Of a stretch of 64,000 nucleotides of DNA, positions 21,124-34,125 are shown in pieces (the stretch's first letter is position 1; every line of letters begins with the position of its first letter). The translations under genes and the position numbers were made by a program. The notes beneath the pieces are model-generated. The model was not told the origin of the DNA. It saw only the letters and a program-made list of their open reading frames with translations, and made no database searches. This stretch comes from Trichoplax sp. H2 (Eukaryota > Placozoa > Uniplacotomia > Trichoplacea), in assembly GCA_003344405.1 (NCBI GenBank), contig NOWV01000247.1:28296-92295 (forward strand), in the 5' to 3' direction.

Positions 21124-24080
21124 TTAGGAATTTCGTGACTTCTTGGCATTGCTAGAGGAATCTAACGCTTGATTTGTCACTGCTGAATCAGTCTGATTGC
21201 TTGTTGCTGATGGTATATCCCACTTACTCTTCCTTTTCCGGTTTGCATCATCTCCTTAACGATAGAAATATACTATTCATTATCAATGCATTCCGTATTT
21301 AACGATTTACATGTAGCGCAATTAAGCTTTCTCAACAAGGCACTCTAGAAAGTGATGTTAGTTCGAATTTAAGCAGAGCAAAAATCGATTACAAACTTTG
21401 TCACATGCTTAGTTTACAAGTAATGGTACTGCTAGATAATACCTACCAGAAGCAGAGTTTGTAGTAGAAGAAGCATTTCGCTTCACGACCTTCACAAAAT
21501 CAATCTAACAACACGTAACCGCATGGGTCAGTATATAGTTACAATACCTTGTACAACTATTAACATTAACTCAAGACTTGGAAATGACTATGTCAAGTCA
21601 ATCCGTGCCATAGTAATTATATGGAATCAAGCAAGTTTTACTACAACAATTATAGCCGATATAACCTGAGTGCGACTTTGTTTAGCCTTTTCTTTCTTCT
21701 CATATGTTTCCTTCTGTACTTTTGCTATTAAAAATTTTGATACATTTAGAATAGGAAATTTTAACAGAGAACACCTTAGTGTTTAGGGATCAATACAACG
21801 TATTACCTATTGCATTGTAATAGTCATGTTTATCCCATAACTTTGGGTTGTACATTTCCTGCATAAAAAATTACAAATGATAGTTAAATACGGTAGTAAC
21901 ATAAAAGTAATCAATTTAATATAGAATTATCTATTAGTAATAGTAAATCATTCAAAACTTGTCATTATAAAAAGCTTACAGCTGGATAATTGGTTCCAGT
22001 TTCGTCTATTGCACAAAATTCCACTAATTTCTCATATATACTACATAAAAGATGTCAGACAACAACTTTAGTTAAATTGGTATCTTATTTTGTAGTCCAT
22101 TAATCTACAATATCCAAGATTTATGAGACTAACCTGGGATTCCTAAAGTTCTTCCGTTTTTCCAAAATTTTATTCATATTACTGTCCATCTTCCTGGCTA
22201 GCATCGTTATAATTTTTTTCTGAAATTGTTCATCGGTTCATGAAAACTACATGTTACTACAGGTTTCCTTAATGTTTTAGCTTAATTACGATAAAGTAGC
22301 AAAGACTTCTTCTATCATACCGTATGATGCAGCAATTACTATCATTGACTCCAATTCTAAAACATAATCACCTGCACATTCAGAGAATGAATCCCATCCG
22401 GTTCAGGAGGTAACTGAATTCTATCAATTTCGTCTTGATCTGTATTAACTAGCTTACCTAAAAAGAACATCAAACGATCATTCAGTTTATTATCAATACA
22501 TCTCCAGAATAATAAGTGAGACTACAAACAAATTCTACCGTTTAGTAACGAACCTTTAGCAGAGTCATCATCCGACTCGCTAACGTAGAAAGCAGCCTAA
22601 ATGAAATAAGTTCAAGCTACTCTTGAGTAACATTGTAACGTCAACATGCGATCATACAAAGAACGATAGAGGGATAGTTCAAATTGGCTAATACTATAAC
22701 CTACAAAAGTATTCTACTTACCTTTCCATTGGCATGCAGGTCTATTGAAAATAAAAAAGTACATCATTACTTCTAGAAGTAGGATAGGTTATTACATTAA
22801 ACGAGTATCAATGTCAATTGAATTCATATTTCGGTTTAAAAAGACTTTAAAATACCTGTAGCGGAGTCGGATACCACCGTTGGTTCTGCTGCCTAAAAGA
22901 CATCAATTATTGGATTTCAGTATTTTAATCTTGTAAACGAGCTTGCAAGCTACTGCAGTATCTAACTAGCAGTACGTCTATTTACTGTACGATTTAAATT
23001 ATTGTAACATTGGATATATATCTATACAACTAGCTACGTCTATGTCCATTTTTAAATCTAATGGATATCATTGTCTATTAACAATGTCTACGTAATTATT
23101 TCGTTAATTATACCTTAAAAGCAGAATCTTCATCTCTGTACTCTACTAAGCTATCTATATTAAATTAAAGAAAAGGACGATCATCAGAAGCTAATTCATG
23201 ATTAACTGGAACAATAAACAAGCAGAGTCATCATCGAAGATCAGAAAAGTTGATAGAAATTGAAATTAAAACATGCCGATAGAACTTCTGGCATATTTCA
23301 TTTTCAATTGATTGACGGTAAGTAGATTAGCAACATACTGTGTTACAAATTCTAAGTAAACTGCTCCGATTGATTGCAGGAGCAGAAAGGAAGAGATCGA
23401 TTCCATCCGCTATCACTTGCTACAGTACTGCATGAAATAAGACTACAACAGTCATCATCATGATACAGTCAACGAATCCACGTAGTCATAACCCACCACT
23501 GAAATGCATTTCACATACAACTAATACTATGAGATTGGCAACAGACCACTTTAGATAGTCAAAATTACAAATGTAGCGACAGTTGAAGTTACTAATCCTG
23601 CCTTGGCAAAGTTTCAACTGCAAATATAGTAGTAGGTAATAAGTGAATGAGGTAACAACGCATTTAGATTTGAACGTATTTCATTTATTTAATCCATCAC
23701 TACATGATCAAGTCTAGAACAATCATAAACGGTAAATTAGATTCTAGTCCTGAAAATAACTATCGTTGTTCCTTCAATTCGTTTGAATCATCGTCTGGAT
23801 CACATTCAACGCCATACCAACATCCACTATCCTATCCATACTCCATACTGTCCTGTAGCGGCTTACTAACGTAAGATACTCGTACCTATTGTTACTGTCA
23901 ACACCCATGACCACATTCAAAAACTGATTCGGTAAAATCCACATTATTTATCATCGGCATTTCCCTACTTCTACTTCACTATTCCTTAAGCTAATTCAAC
24001 TTACCCTTATTTCTATCTTCTTGTTCATCTTCATTATCACTATCGGCGCCGTAATTAACAAGAGAATGCAGCGATGCCAT
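21124..24080 (-). CDS. SAP30BP: SAP30-binding protein (HCNGP family)
   Basis: SAP30BP is a nuclear protein that binds the SIN3-HDAC co-repressor subunit SAP30 and is also linked to splicing factors. Exons run right to left. The first (24005-24080) gives MASLHSLVNYGADSDNEDEQ, matching the family's start with an early acidic tract. After an 845-base intron come small exons with DSLVEYRDEDSAFK, AAEPTVVSDSAT, DLHANGK and AAFYVSESDDDSAK. The conserved core follows: QDEIDRIQLPPEPDGIHS, a coiled piece (KIITMLARKMDSNMNKILEK), FRNPR joined to IYEKLVEFCAIDETGTNYP, EMYNPKLWDKHDYYNAI, and KETYEKKEKAKQSRTQ with IDFVKV. The last exon gives RKRKSKWDIPSA and ends AKKSRNS with a TAA at 21124-21126. All family core segments are present in order. 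The start codon abuts a tandemly duplicated 560-base block, so its 5' flank exists twice. Confidence 0.94.
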
Positions 24081-24192
24081 TGCTTTTACTTTGGGAAGTT
24101 TTCAAGGCGCACACGATCCGAGTGGTAGCCGCTCGGCGTGATGCGCAGCCGTAGATCAGCATTGACACGAATGCCGGGTACTATCCAAGAAG

Positions 24193-24237
24193 AATGTCAC
24201 TATTGTCTATACTTCTTATGCATGTTATAGTGACATT
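24193..24237. repeat. Inverted repeat inside duplicated block (also at 24753-24797)
   Basis: Arms AATGTCACTAT (24193-24203) and ATAGTGACATT (24227-24237) form a perfect 11-bp stem with a 23-base spacer that itself contains ATGCAT. The same hairpin is preserved at 24753-24763 / 24787-24797 in copy 2. Conservation of both arms in the two copies may simply reflect recent duplication. Confidence 0.75.
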
Positions 24238-24369
24238 ATTTTTGCTAGTCCATTCGGTCCCTTACAAATCGTTCAAAAGCAGTAAGTGCTGCATAATAAT
24301 TCTGTCTGTATTACCCAGGTTTGGTACAGTACGCAATCGCTCGCAGTGATCAATACAAAACACTACAGT

Positions 24370-24500
24370 AAACTGCAGTAGTCTATACTGTAGTATGATT
24401 TGTACGGTTCTACAGTATACTGTACTGTACTGTACATGTACAGTATAATACTCTACAGTACATTGTACTGTAAACTGTACAGTACTGTAGCATTTTCACA
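24370..24500. repeat. GTAC-centred 5-mer satellite (TACTG/CAGTA)
   Basis: Dense TACTG and CAGTA pentamers switch orientation at GTAC palindromes. A contracted version lies at 24960-25035 in the second 560-base copy and another at 25250-25330. Confidence 0.85.
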
Positions 24501-25812
24501 CAACTTGACTCGGACTATGCCAAGGCATCTCGCACCATCGATGGATAGGCTGTCTTTTCTTTCCTTTTACGCAGAGTTGTTCAATGAAAAAGGAAGAAGA
24601 ACAACCTATGGCTAGATCACGTTGGTATTAGCCATACCTTTGCTTTTACTTTGGGAAGTTTTCAAGACGCACACGATCCGAGTGGTAGCCGCACGGCGTG
24701 ATGCGCAATCGTAGATCAGCATTGACACGAATGCCGGGTACTATCCAAGAAGAATGTCACTATTGCCTATACTTCTTATGCATGTTATAGTGACATTATT
24801 TTTGCTAGTCCATTCGGTCCCTTACAAATCGTTCAAAAGCAGTAAGTGCTGCATAATAATTCTGTCTGTATTACCCTGGTTTGGTACTGTACGCAATCGC
24901 TCGCATTGATCAATACAAAACACTACAGTAAACTGCAGTCGTCTTTTTCCACTAGTCTATAGTATGATTTGTACGGTTCTATACTGTACTGTATAGTACT
25001 GTACATTGTACTGTAAACTGTACAGTACTGTAGCATTTTCACATAACTTGACTGGGACTATGCCAAGGGCATCTCGCACCGTAGATGGATAGGCTGTCTT
25101 TTCTTTCCTTTTACGCAGAGTTGTTAAAGGAAAAAGGAAGAGCAACAACCTATGGCTAGATCACGTTGGTATTACCGGCTTCTACGCCTGTTCACAGTAA
25201 TGAAAATGACGCCATTAAGGCTGAAAAAGAGTTTTGTACCCAACTCATATTGTACAGTATAAATGGTAGAGAATAAAGTGAGTCAGTACAGTTACTGTAC
25301 TGTATATACAGTACTGTATACTGTATGTGTGCGCGCGATGCGTAGTCCACGGACAGGAGGATCAGACAGACCCACTGCCCGTTGCCAGGGATACCATTCT
25401 ACGGCACCCATTTTAACGAAAGGCAACGATACGAAATACGATCAGTGTTGCTATAGCTTGCTCCTTGTTACTCATTAACTCATACTTTAGTAATCTTATT
25501 AAATTGTACTATTAACTTAAAATTAAAATCAAGGTCGTTTTTATTAATCCTCCGAAAGAAACAGAATTGGCCTGTTTATACGACTGTTCATGATCCCAGT
25601 GCCAAAATCATTACATTAATAGTCAACACTCGTGTAAAATTACCGATATACGCGTCTCATCGCTTGTACGCAAACAACCGGGCTACCGGTACACTAGTTT
25701 TAGTGATAGCAAACGATATACGTATTACTGTGGGTATCAGCCGTAATTTCGGATAGAACTTAGCTTTCTTGCAGTAAACATCACAAAAAGTCTATGCAAT
25801 ATATTGTACAAG

Positions 25813-28800
25813 ATGATCGTACCAATATTCACACTTAGGTTTAATCATAAAATTTTCGCTGGTTTGACTACAGTTGGCCTCTATGATGGCAAACATCCTT
25901 GCTTAACGTGTGCTACCACAGCCGGAAAGGTAAATACGAGTAATTGCCTTATTTTGAGATAACTGCAAACACTTAATCTTGTATAGAAAAAGCAATATGA
26001 AATTCGAGTAATATCGACGATATTACAATGTATGATTGCCAATGGCTAAATTATTAACAAATTTTGGATAAGGGATAGTTTTATATATGTGTAGCGATCT
26101 AGACATCAGGCAGTTGCATATAATGAAATGTATTAGTGAAGAAAGTATTCTACCTTATGCTGTGTTATGTACCTTAGTATAAAACATACACAAAGAATGA
26201 ACTCAACGAGGAGATAGTTAAGCCATTTACTAGCATCGTTGTTTGCTAGTACATTTGATGTATGTATACTACATAATCAGCTGAAAAGGTTAATCTTTTA
26301 ATGATAAATCTAAGTTTAATTATTGAGATACAATTCCAAGTTATTCCTTTGCTTAGACAATGCGTGATTATGGACTTGGCTGCTTTGATAAATTAACGCA
26401 GTTCATAAGCAGCTGTTTCTAAAATTAAATTCTGAGCCTATGACGAACTTCTAGCTTATGGTTAATAGATATTTTACCATTCTTGTCTCGCATGATTTGA
26501 ATTTGTTTTGATCTAATGAAGCTGAATCGACTAAATACCTATGAATAAAGGCTACTCTATATTTAGCAGTATATACTATATTTTACTGTATTGCCTAAGT
26601 TGAAATAAGAATCTTCGTTCAGTAAAAATGGGTAGTGGACTAAAGTATTCATTATCACGTAATGTAGTAAATCTTTATCTCTTGCTGACTATGGCTGAAG
26701 CGGTTAGCAAGTTAAAAATGCTACTCAGTAAATAATTCTACCCAAAATTCCTCAGTTTGTTACAAAACTATGATTCTGTACTTGTAATTTATCATTTTGC
26801 TGTATTGTATGTGCGAATAACTCTATTGTATATTATATCGTTTTATATACGCGTATGAATGATACTTATACGCTATCACTATATCGAAATGTATATGGCA
26901 GAATGGCATCAGTTCATGTTCGTGACTATTAGCATCTTTATTCAAAAAACAATTCAATCTTTATCTACTTGTGTAACACAGTTATTTATTATTATAGTTT
27001 ATACTTTGCATCTAGTTGATACTCGATCTCTTAAAAGATACTATATTTGTATTCAAGCACATTATGGCTGGTTTTCAATGTTTACTCTTTCAGTACCCGT
27101 GTTACGATTACATCTGATTTACAATAGCTAGCTTCTAAAAGTAATTGACTACTTATGGTCTGGCTATCTATATCAATTCACATTGAGGGTACTTATTTGC
27201 TCTTTCAAGGCTCCGTCCTATTGCAATAATTGTAGTAGCTATCGTAAGACTGCAACAACAGTTTATCAAATATTTCGGATATGCTAAATAATATTATTAC
27301 TCAAAGGAGAATTCTGAGATTCAATGCAAAAAAAAGCTGGAGTACAACTAGCGAATTCTTCATACCCTGGGCTTAAATTTTCAATTTACTAATAATTTAG
27401 ATCTGAATTAAGCAAGCGAAATTAGATCTGAAGTTTACTGCTCACTGTCCAGCTAAATAATTGCATTATAATTTTCACTACTTATACATATTATATTTAA
27501 ACGATCAAATTCTTCCACATATGAGATCGCAAATAAAATTGCTCGCAACCAATGTACATGTTCATAGTAAGTATTTCTATGAACAGTATTATTTATAAGT
27601 ATTAAAATAATACAGTACTATAAGTGTAGTATAACAAAGTCAGTTTGAAACTATCAATCTATATCTAGTATACGTATCTCAGATCAATGTTGCTTTAATA
27701 CCATAGTATTGCACTGTACTTTGATATATACAGTATACAGTATGTACACTTTTACAGCACAGTACAGTATTATCATTACAGTAACTGCGTTGTCTACTAT
27801 ACTTGGGGTGCTGTGAGGTTCCGCCAGTTACGCTAACGCTACCGATATACTGTATTTTGAGAATTTTAATTTGGTAATCGTCATTCAATGCTCCCTTATA
27901 TTAGTTAATAGGCAATAAATGCGTCAAATTGCTACTGTTTTTATGACACAGAATAATAGGTTATGATATTACGTCAAATTAATTGCTGAGAATATTCGTT
28001 CGCAGATAGGTAACGTGTAACGTGTAATAGCCAATATCTTCTTTGGCTGTATTCGATGCAGTACTATGTAAACGCAAAAGATTACTTTACGGTAGATATT
28101 CATATTACACCTTCGTAGCGATCTAAGCTTTAATTATTCAAAGTTTTTGGCACACATCCATTTCGTTATATAACAGACTATAAGAACGAGAAATAACCAA
28201 TTTAATTTATAAAATTTTCTGTATTGAAGTTCAAAATCGATGCAGATGATTGAAATTGGTTTATTAATGATGATAAAAAATAAATTTTGATACATATGCG
28301 ATAATACTTTATGCAATGTCTAGATCAAATACAATGACTAAAGAAATAGCATTCGTCTACATATTCCTATATCGGCATTATTAAAATATTTATATAATTA
28401 TTTTGTAGTCGGTAGTATGCAATAACACCATAAAACTTCTTTTTTTAGATATTGGTTCATAATCCTCACGCAAGGTTCAATGAAGGTGGCCGTATAAGTG
28501 CTGGAACCGAATCGGACGTACATTTACTGAATATAGGACAACAAATAACCGCTTTAACTGCTGGTGCTTTGAATTCGAATGTAAATAAAGACTTCTTAGT
28601 TGCTGGGACACAAACGAGCATTCTAGCCTATGATGTTGATCAAAATGCAGATTTATTCTACAAGGATGTATGTTAAATAACGATTAATACAGTAGCTAGC
28701 ATGGCCAGATACTTATCGAGTTAATATGATTATGATGAAAAACTTTAGGTAATAAATAGCATCGTTGGCTATATTTATTTTTCAGGTTGCAGATGGAGTA

Positions 28801-31800
28801 AACGTTGCTGTTGTAGGTCAATTAGGCCAAATTGATTGTCCAATAGCAGTTGTGGGTGGTAACTGTTCTATACAAGGATTCGACTACGAGGGCAATGATT
28901 TATTTTGGACAGTAAGTAGAAGTTATTAGCTTTAAATGGATGAAATTAATCCTATTATTATACTGAACGGCAATTGAACCGTGAACTATTTCAGGTTACA
29001 GGAGATAACGTTCGAGCAATGGCGTTATGCGACTTCACGCGAGATAATGAGCAAGAGGTATAGTGTAGCATATGCTCTACATCCACCATCGTCTTTAACA
29101 GTCTTAATTGTTGTAAACGGGGTGTTATTTTATAATAGATATCTAATAATTATTTTTCTTGTTGAGTTAGTATTCATGTACCTCATACTTTCCTTCACAA
29201 TAGACTATAGCATTTGTAAGGCGACAAGATGATCGTAAATTAATACATTTCTTCTCATTTGATTTCTCCTAATACAGTTAATAGTTGGCTCCGATGACTA
29301 CGATATACGTGTATTCAAGAAGGACGAATTAGTTTCAGAAATGACAGAAACAGAAGTGCGAAATACTTAATAAGTTTATTATATTATCATTATAATTATG
29401 TTTTAATGAAATTTTCCGTACAATGTGCCAATTTGTCTCTACGTTTTAATGTTTACTTTACCTAGGCTGTGACATGTCTTTGCCCTATGTCAGGTAGTAA
29501 ATTTGGATATTCTCTAGCTAATGGTACTGTTGGTGTTTATGACAAAACAACACGATACTGGAGGATTAAAGTAAGTTGATAATTAGCCTATTACATATTA
29601 ATTTCTATAGAATACGCAAAAATCAGCTCTAACCTCGCAACTGTAGTAGTAGCATAATTTTTCAATTTTTTATTGATTACACTATATTGGTCTTATAGTC
29701 TAAGAATCAGGTAGTATCAATATTTAACTACGATCTTGATGGTGATGGTGTTGTCGAGCTGATAACTGGATGGTCGAACGGAAAGGTAATCAAATTTCCT
29801 TCTTTTACTTTTAATTCTACGATCGTGAAGGTAAGTAGCTTTACTTTAAAGATTTCAGCTAACGAATCATTGCCATTTTATGCTAAAATAGGTTGATGCT
29901 CGTAATGATAGAACTGGAGAAGTTATGTTTAAAGATAATTTTCCAAGTTCGATTGCTGGAATTATAAAGGTATAACAGTACATGGATAGTTTTATAATTT
30001 CCAAGAGACAAAGCTAATCTCGTTTATTAACAGTATATGTTATATTGCTAAAATTTCAATTTCTTATCAGGCTGATTACCGAATGGATGGGCAGCAAGAA
30101 CTTATATGTTGTTCTATTAACGGAGAAGGTAAATTTAGTAATTTGTTCATAATCTAAATATTAATTGAATTGATAAAAGTAGGCATTATATGCAGCTCTA
30201 TACATTAATTATACTTGATATTAAAGGCTTAGTAGTAAGACTTTTTCAATCAATATTCATATAGTACTTACTTTAATTTATTTCTTTAAGTTCGAGGTTA
30301 TTTACCTATGGAACAATCAGGTGGCACTACAGCTCCGACAACAGAAAAGGACGTATTTAGGGAGCTGAGCCTTAAAAAACAGGTCATAAATTTAGAATTA
30401 ACTTACAACTGCATATATCAAATTATTAAAGTATCTAAATATTTTTGCAAAATCTTGTAACAAAAGTTAATGCTATATTGTGCACTATTGAAGATTACGT
30501 TTGTAATAAATGATAAATAGCAAAGTAGTTAAATTATATTTAAATTTTTGTCCATAGATACTTACATATATAGATAGCAAGTAATTTCCATTGCTCGATC
30601 TAACGTAAAATTTATTTGGTAACAGAATCTGTTAACTGAACTAAAAAATTATGAAAAAAATGTGAAAGCGCATAAGTTGCCTGTAGGACTAGAAAAGAGC
30701 GAGATTGATGGAACTCCAGTGGGATTAATACCAGTTCAGTAGCCTATTGATTTCTACTGATACATTATCGCGTATTACATTGATTAGGTTGAATAAACTT
30801 CAGTTACCTAAGCATCCAATTTCATGACATCTTTTACGCCATATTATAGGCTAACACGCAGCTGCTTGTAACCCTTGATGTTAGTCCTGGCGATGCAAAT
30901 ATACAGGTTGAGATAGTTACTTTCCTGATTTCCTAAGTTGAGAAAATTTATTTGAGTGTTCTCAAGATAACTATATTTTAATAACCGTATTTAATTCGCA
31001 TTTCTAGCCTCACATCGTTCTTCACATATCTACCAGCAATGGTTAGCGTTTCATAATAATTACAATGGCTTTATGTACTTTTACTGTATTAGTTCATTTT
31101 ATTCGCATTATAACATTACTAAGAGTACCATTATTTTTTTTAGATACTATCCTTCGAGCAATTATTATATTTGCTGAAGGAATATTTAAAGGCGAAAGTC
31201 ATGTAGTGTAAGCTTTGATAAATATCTAGAGATTTGTGACAAGTACAACAAGAATCGCAAATTACAGTATAGTTATGAACGAGCTATTGCAGTTTTAATA
31301 TGGACATTTTATCCATTTATTTCTTCATTAGCCATCCGAGTCCTCAAAATGTAAGCAATAAGTTAGATGTTCGAATATTTCCACAAAAAGATGGCGTTGT
31401 AGATTTGCATATAAAGGCTCTAGTCGGTTACAAATCAAGGTATACGAAATGGTTTAATGAACTGTCATCAAATACAGTTCGCTAACTCTATTCTGTAATT
31501 TAATATGCTATTGTCTAGCGTTCAATTTCATACATTTGAAATGACACGCCAAATTCCAAGATTTACCTTATATATCGTGGCTCCTGATGATACACCGGAA
31601 CCCAAATCATCCGTGGTTTTTCATATCACCGAAAGAATAAATAGGGTAAGGAAGTTATGCAATGTATTTCAGTGCTGTCATCGCTTTACTATCTGTGGTC
31701 GAGGTTAAAAATGAGTGTTTATTCTGATTGTAAAATATCATTGACCTGGCTCTAGGTTGTTATGTGGATAAATCAAAACTTTCTATTACAAAAGGAAATT

Positions 31801-32958
31801 GAAGCTGAGGATGAGCTTAATGTTAAATTGATATGTTTACGAGAAAATACTCCGTTGTTTGTGAATATGGAACCAAATCAAAATGGCAAAGTAGAATATA
31901 TTATTGCTTCCCTAACTTTATGCATAATAATATTAAAGTACTACAATCCTACTCCTTTATTTTTTTAAGATTACTATCAAAACAGATAATATGGATCTTG
32001 CTGGTGACGTAATCCAGGGATTAACAACTTTTTTAGGGATCGAGGTTGGAAAAAATTAATTTAAATTGATATTAAAATATCTTTGTAGCTGATATCAATC
32101 TAATATATGTGATATATTCGAGTATGTATGAAATTATCCTTTTCATTATAAGGACCTGCAAGTTACGGCAGATTTTCCAGATTACTTAGAATACCTACGA
32201 AGTGTCCTTGAAAAGGTAATCTTGTTGTATATGTCGTTATGTGGTATTTCTAATTTTGTGTTATTAGGAGTATGGTTGGAACAAAGTATTACTTCATAAT
32301 TACTACATTATACTATAATAACTAGGTTGATGAATATCACTCGACAAGTGAGAAGCTTACTGCAGAAATGGCTGATCATTCAAATCTCATTCGAAGTTTA
32401 ATAGTTAGAGCCGAAGATGCTCGTATAATGGGCGATATGTACGTACTATAGTAATTTCAAAAATCTTGTAGATGGTTCCCTAAGCTAATTCATTACTAAA
32501 AGGCTGTAAAATTCTGAATACTGAGATCAATTTATCCAATGCCATCCCTACTTAGGCTGAACATGAAAAGAGGCTACATGGAACTAAATACCGTCAATCG
32601 CGATCTGATAAGCCAATATAGCATTCGATGTAATAATCATACGGAGCTGTTATCTAATTTAAAGATTGTTAATCAAACTATACAGAAAGCGGGAAGGCTA
32701 AGAGGTAATATTGCTGCAGTGGAATGATTTAGTGAACAATTATAATTAGTAGTGATTATCAAGTATGCCTTGTTTGTGGAAGTATGCGCGTATTACTTGT
32801 TACGATATCATTCAAAAGCGCGACAGTAATTTTCTACTATTATCTTCTCTTACAAAGTTGGCAAATCTAAAACCCAAGTCATAGCAGCATGCAGAGCCGC
32901 AATTAAATCCAATAATATTAGCAGCCTGTTCAAGATTATTAAAGCTGGTTCATCGTAG
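25813..32958 (+). CDS. BBS2: Bardet-Biedl syndrome 2 protein, BBSome subunit
   Basis: BBS2 is a core subunit of the BBSome, the coat complex that moves membrane proteins in and out of cilia. It pairs with BBS7 and BBS9. Exon 1 (25813-25929) encodes [14 protein letters not shown] through CATTAGK. A 2.5-kb intron separates it from exon 2 (28449-28667), which starts [14 protein letters not shown]. The beta-propeller follows ([73 protein letters not shown]). After it come a coiled stretch ([20 protein letters not shown]), the GAE/platform part ([20 protein letters not shown], [26 protein letters not shown]) and [18 protein letters not shown]. The C-terminal helices include [18 protein letters not shown] and [18 protein letters not shown], ending KAGSS with TAG at 32956-32958. 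Length and order match animal BBS2 throughout. Its presence implies a ciliated organism or a retained ciliary toolkit. Confidence 0.97.
25930..28448 (+). other. Large first intron of BBS2
   Basis: At 2.5 kb this intron is many times longer than the others in the gene. It is AT-rich and carries a small GTAC-type satellite near 27690-27780 (TATACAGTATACAGTATG). The 90-codon open frame at 26859-27131 is rich in I, Y and L codons, as expected for AT-rich non-coding DNA, and resembles nothing I know. Such first introns often host regulatory elements, but none can be named from sequence. Confidence 0.6.
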
Positions 32959-33732
32959 TTATGTGGGGTGTTGAATAACTCTAATTTGAAAGACAAGCGT
33001 ACCATTTGTAGGCAGATCCTGTACTAGTATATTTGACTCACATCCTGCATAAGATTCGACCATGAAAGTCGTAGACTAATTCGCTTTGCTATTCGATTAA
33101 GACAGATTGTACAATCCTAACGGTGATTGTCTTGATTTACGGTCAATTTACTAATTTAGACTTGATTTTGATGCATGCAATCTTATGCATTTGGATATAT
33201 GCGGTGCGAACATGTGTTTTACGTCTTCCAATGTCGTTCTGATAGTTCATGGTGTTCGTCTCTACTCAAATGGTAATTCCTGTGTAGTTGTTTTCAATAA
33301 CTTTTTCTTTTTTCTATGCTAACTATAACTGTACATGCTTAAGATTTACGCAGTTGAGTTTCGATTATTTTAACCACGCTGATTCATTCGTATAATCTGA
33401 CATTACAGTATACTGTATAGCATAATGATAATAATAATTATTATTACGATATCACTACTTGAGCAAATTTGACCACGAAAGCTACAGCCATAGGCTATCG
33501 AAGTATACTATATCTGTTTAGGCGCTTTTAGCAGTCTATGCTTGTAGTATTCGATTTCTATTACGTATGCGTACTTTATCATTATAGACTATAATTGCAT
33601 CCGTAATTTCTATCTGCAATGTATAAAACTACTATCCAAAGTATCCGTACTGACTGTGAGTTAGAATTATCGACATTTTTAAAGGTTCTATTGTAAAATA
33701 CATGTACCGTGTACGCGTATGCGTACAGTTAT

Positions 33733-34100
33733 TGAGTGAATTAACAATAATTATGAATAAATCATAATATCATGTGCATTCGAAATACTTTATACAATCT
33801 TCAAGATGAGGTAATAACGCTGTCGTGGACGACTGTAAAGTCGTGATAGAGTAAATTAATAATAGTTATGAAAACAGTCAGTCAAGATATCGTGTGCATT
33901 CGATATACTTTATACAATCTTCAATTTCATGGAGGCAAAAGGATATGAGATGAGATAATAACGTTGTCGTGGACGACTGTAAAATCACTATTGAGTGAAT
34001 TAGTAATAGTTATGAAAACAGTCAGTCAAGATATCGTGTGCATTCGAAATACTTTATACAATCTTCAATTTCATGGAGGCAAAAAGGATAAGATGGGGGG
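33733..34100. repeat. Three-copy tandem repeat, unit 120-144 bp
   Basis: GTGCATTCGAAATACTTTAT recurs at 33774, 33894 and 34038 (the middle copy has one substitution). It is followed by CAATCTTCAA, and flanking blocks AACGCTGTCGTGGACGACTG and AAACAGTCAGTCAAGATATC are shared. Copies are highly similar, so the array is fairly young. Spacing differs (120 then 144) because the later copies carry an extra TTTCATGGAGGCAAAAGGAT insert. The last copy runs into a poly-G tract. Confidence 0.85.
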
Positions 34101-34125
34101 GGGGTAACAACGCTTCTGTAAGTGT

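Larger units (their letters stand above)
24081..25180. repeat. 560-bp tandem duplication abutting SAP30BP start codon
   Basis: Copy 1 begins at 24081, the base next to the SAP30BP ATG, with TGCTTTTACTTTGGGAAG. Copy 2 begins with the same sequence at 24641, and both end around ACAACCTATGGCTAGATCAC (24601 and 25147). Most of the unit differs by only scattered substitutions. The embedded GTAC-type satellite has different length and arrangement in the two copies. The first 110 bases are relatively GC-rich (CACACGATCCGAGTGGTAGC ... ATGCCGGGTAC), which fits a promoter or 5' UTR for the minus-strand gene. It could instead be a non-autonomous element inserted beside the gene. I see no clear terminal repeats at the unit ends. 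Confidence 0.85.
24081..25812. promoter_or_regulatory. Divergent SAP30BP/BBS2 intergenic region
   Basis: The spacer of 1.73 kb between two divergent start codons should contain both promoters. Its left two thirds are the 560-base tandem duplication and GTAC-type satellite (annotated separately). The right third (about 25340-25812) starts with a GC-richer piece (GCGCGCGATGCG near 25332) and then becomes ordinary AT-rich DNA leading to the BBS2 ATG. No gene is supportable here. Confidence 0.5.

Noticed and set aside
26859-27131. 90-codon frame inside BBS2 intron 1
   Set aside because: Residue content (I, Y, L, F, H) is what AT-rich non-coding DNA gives; no conserved motif.
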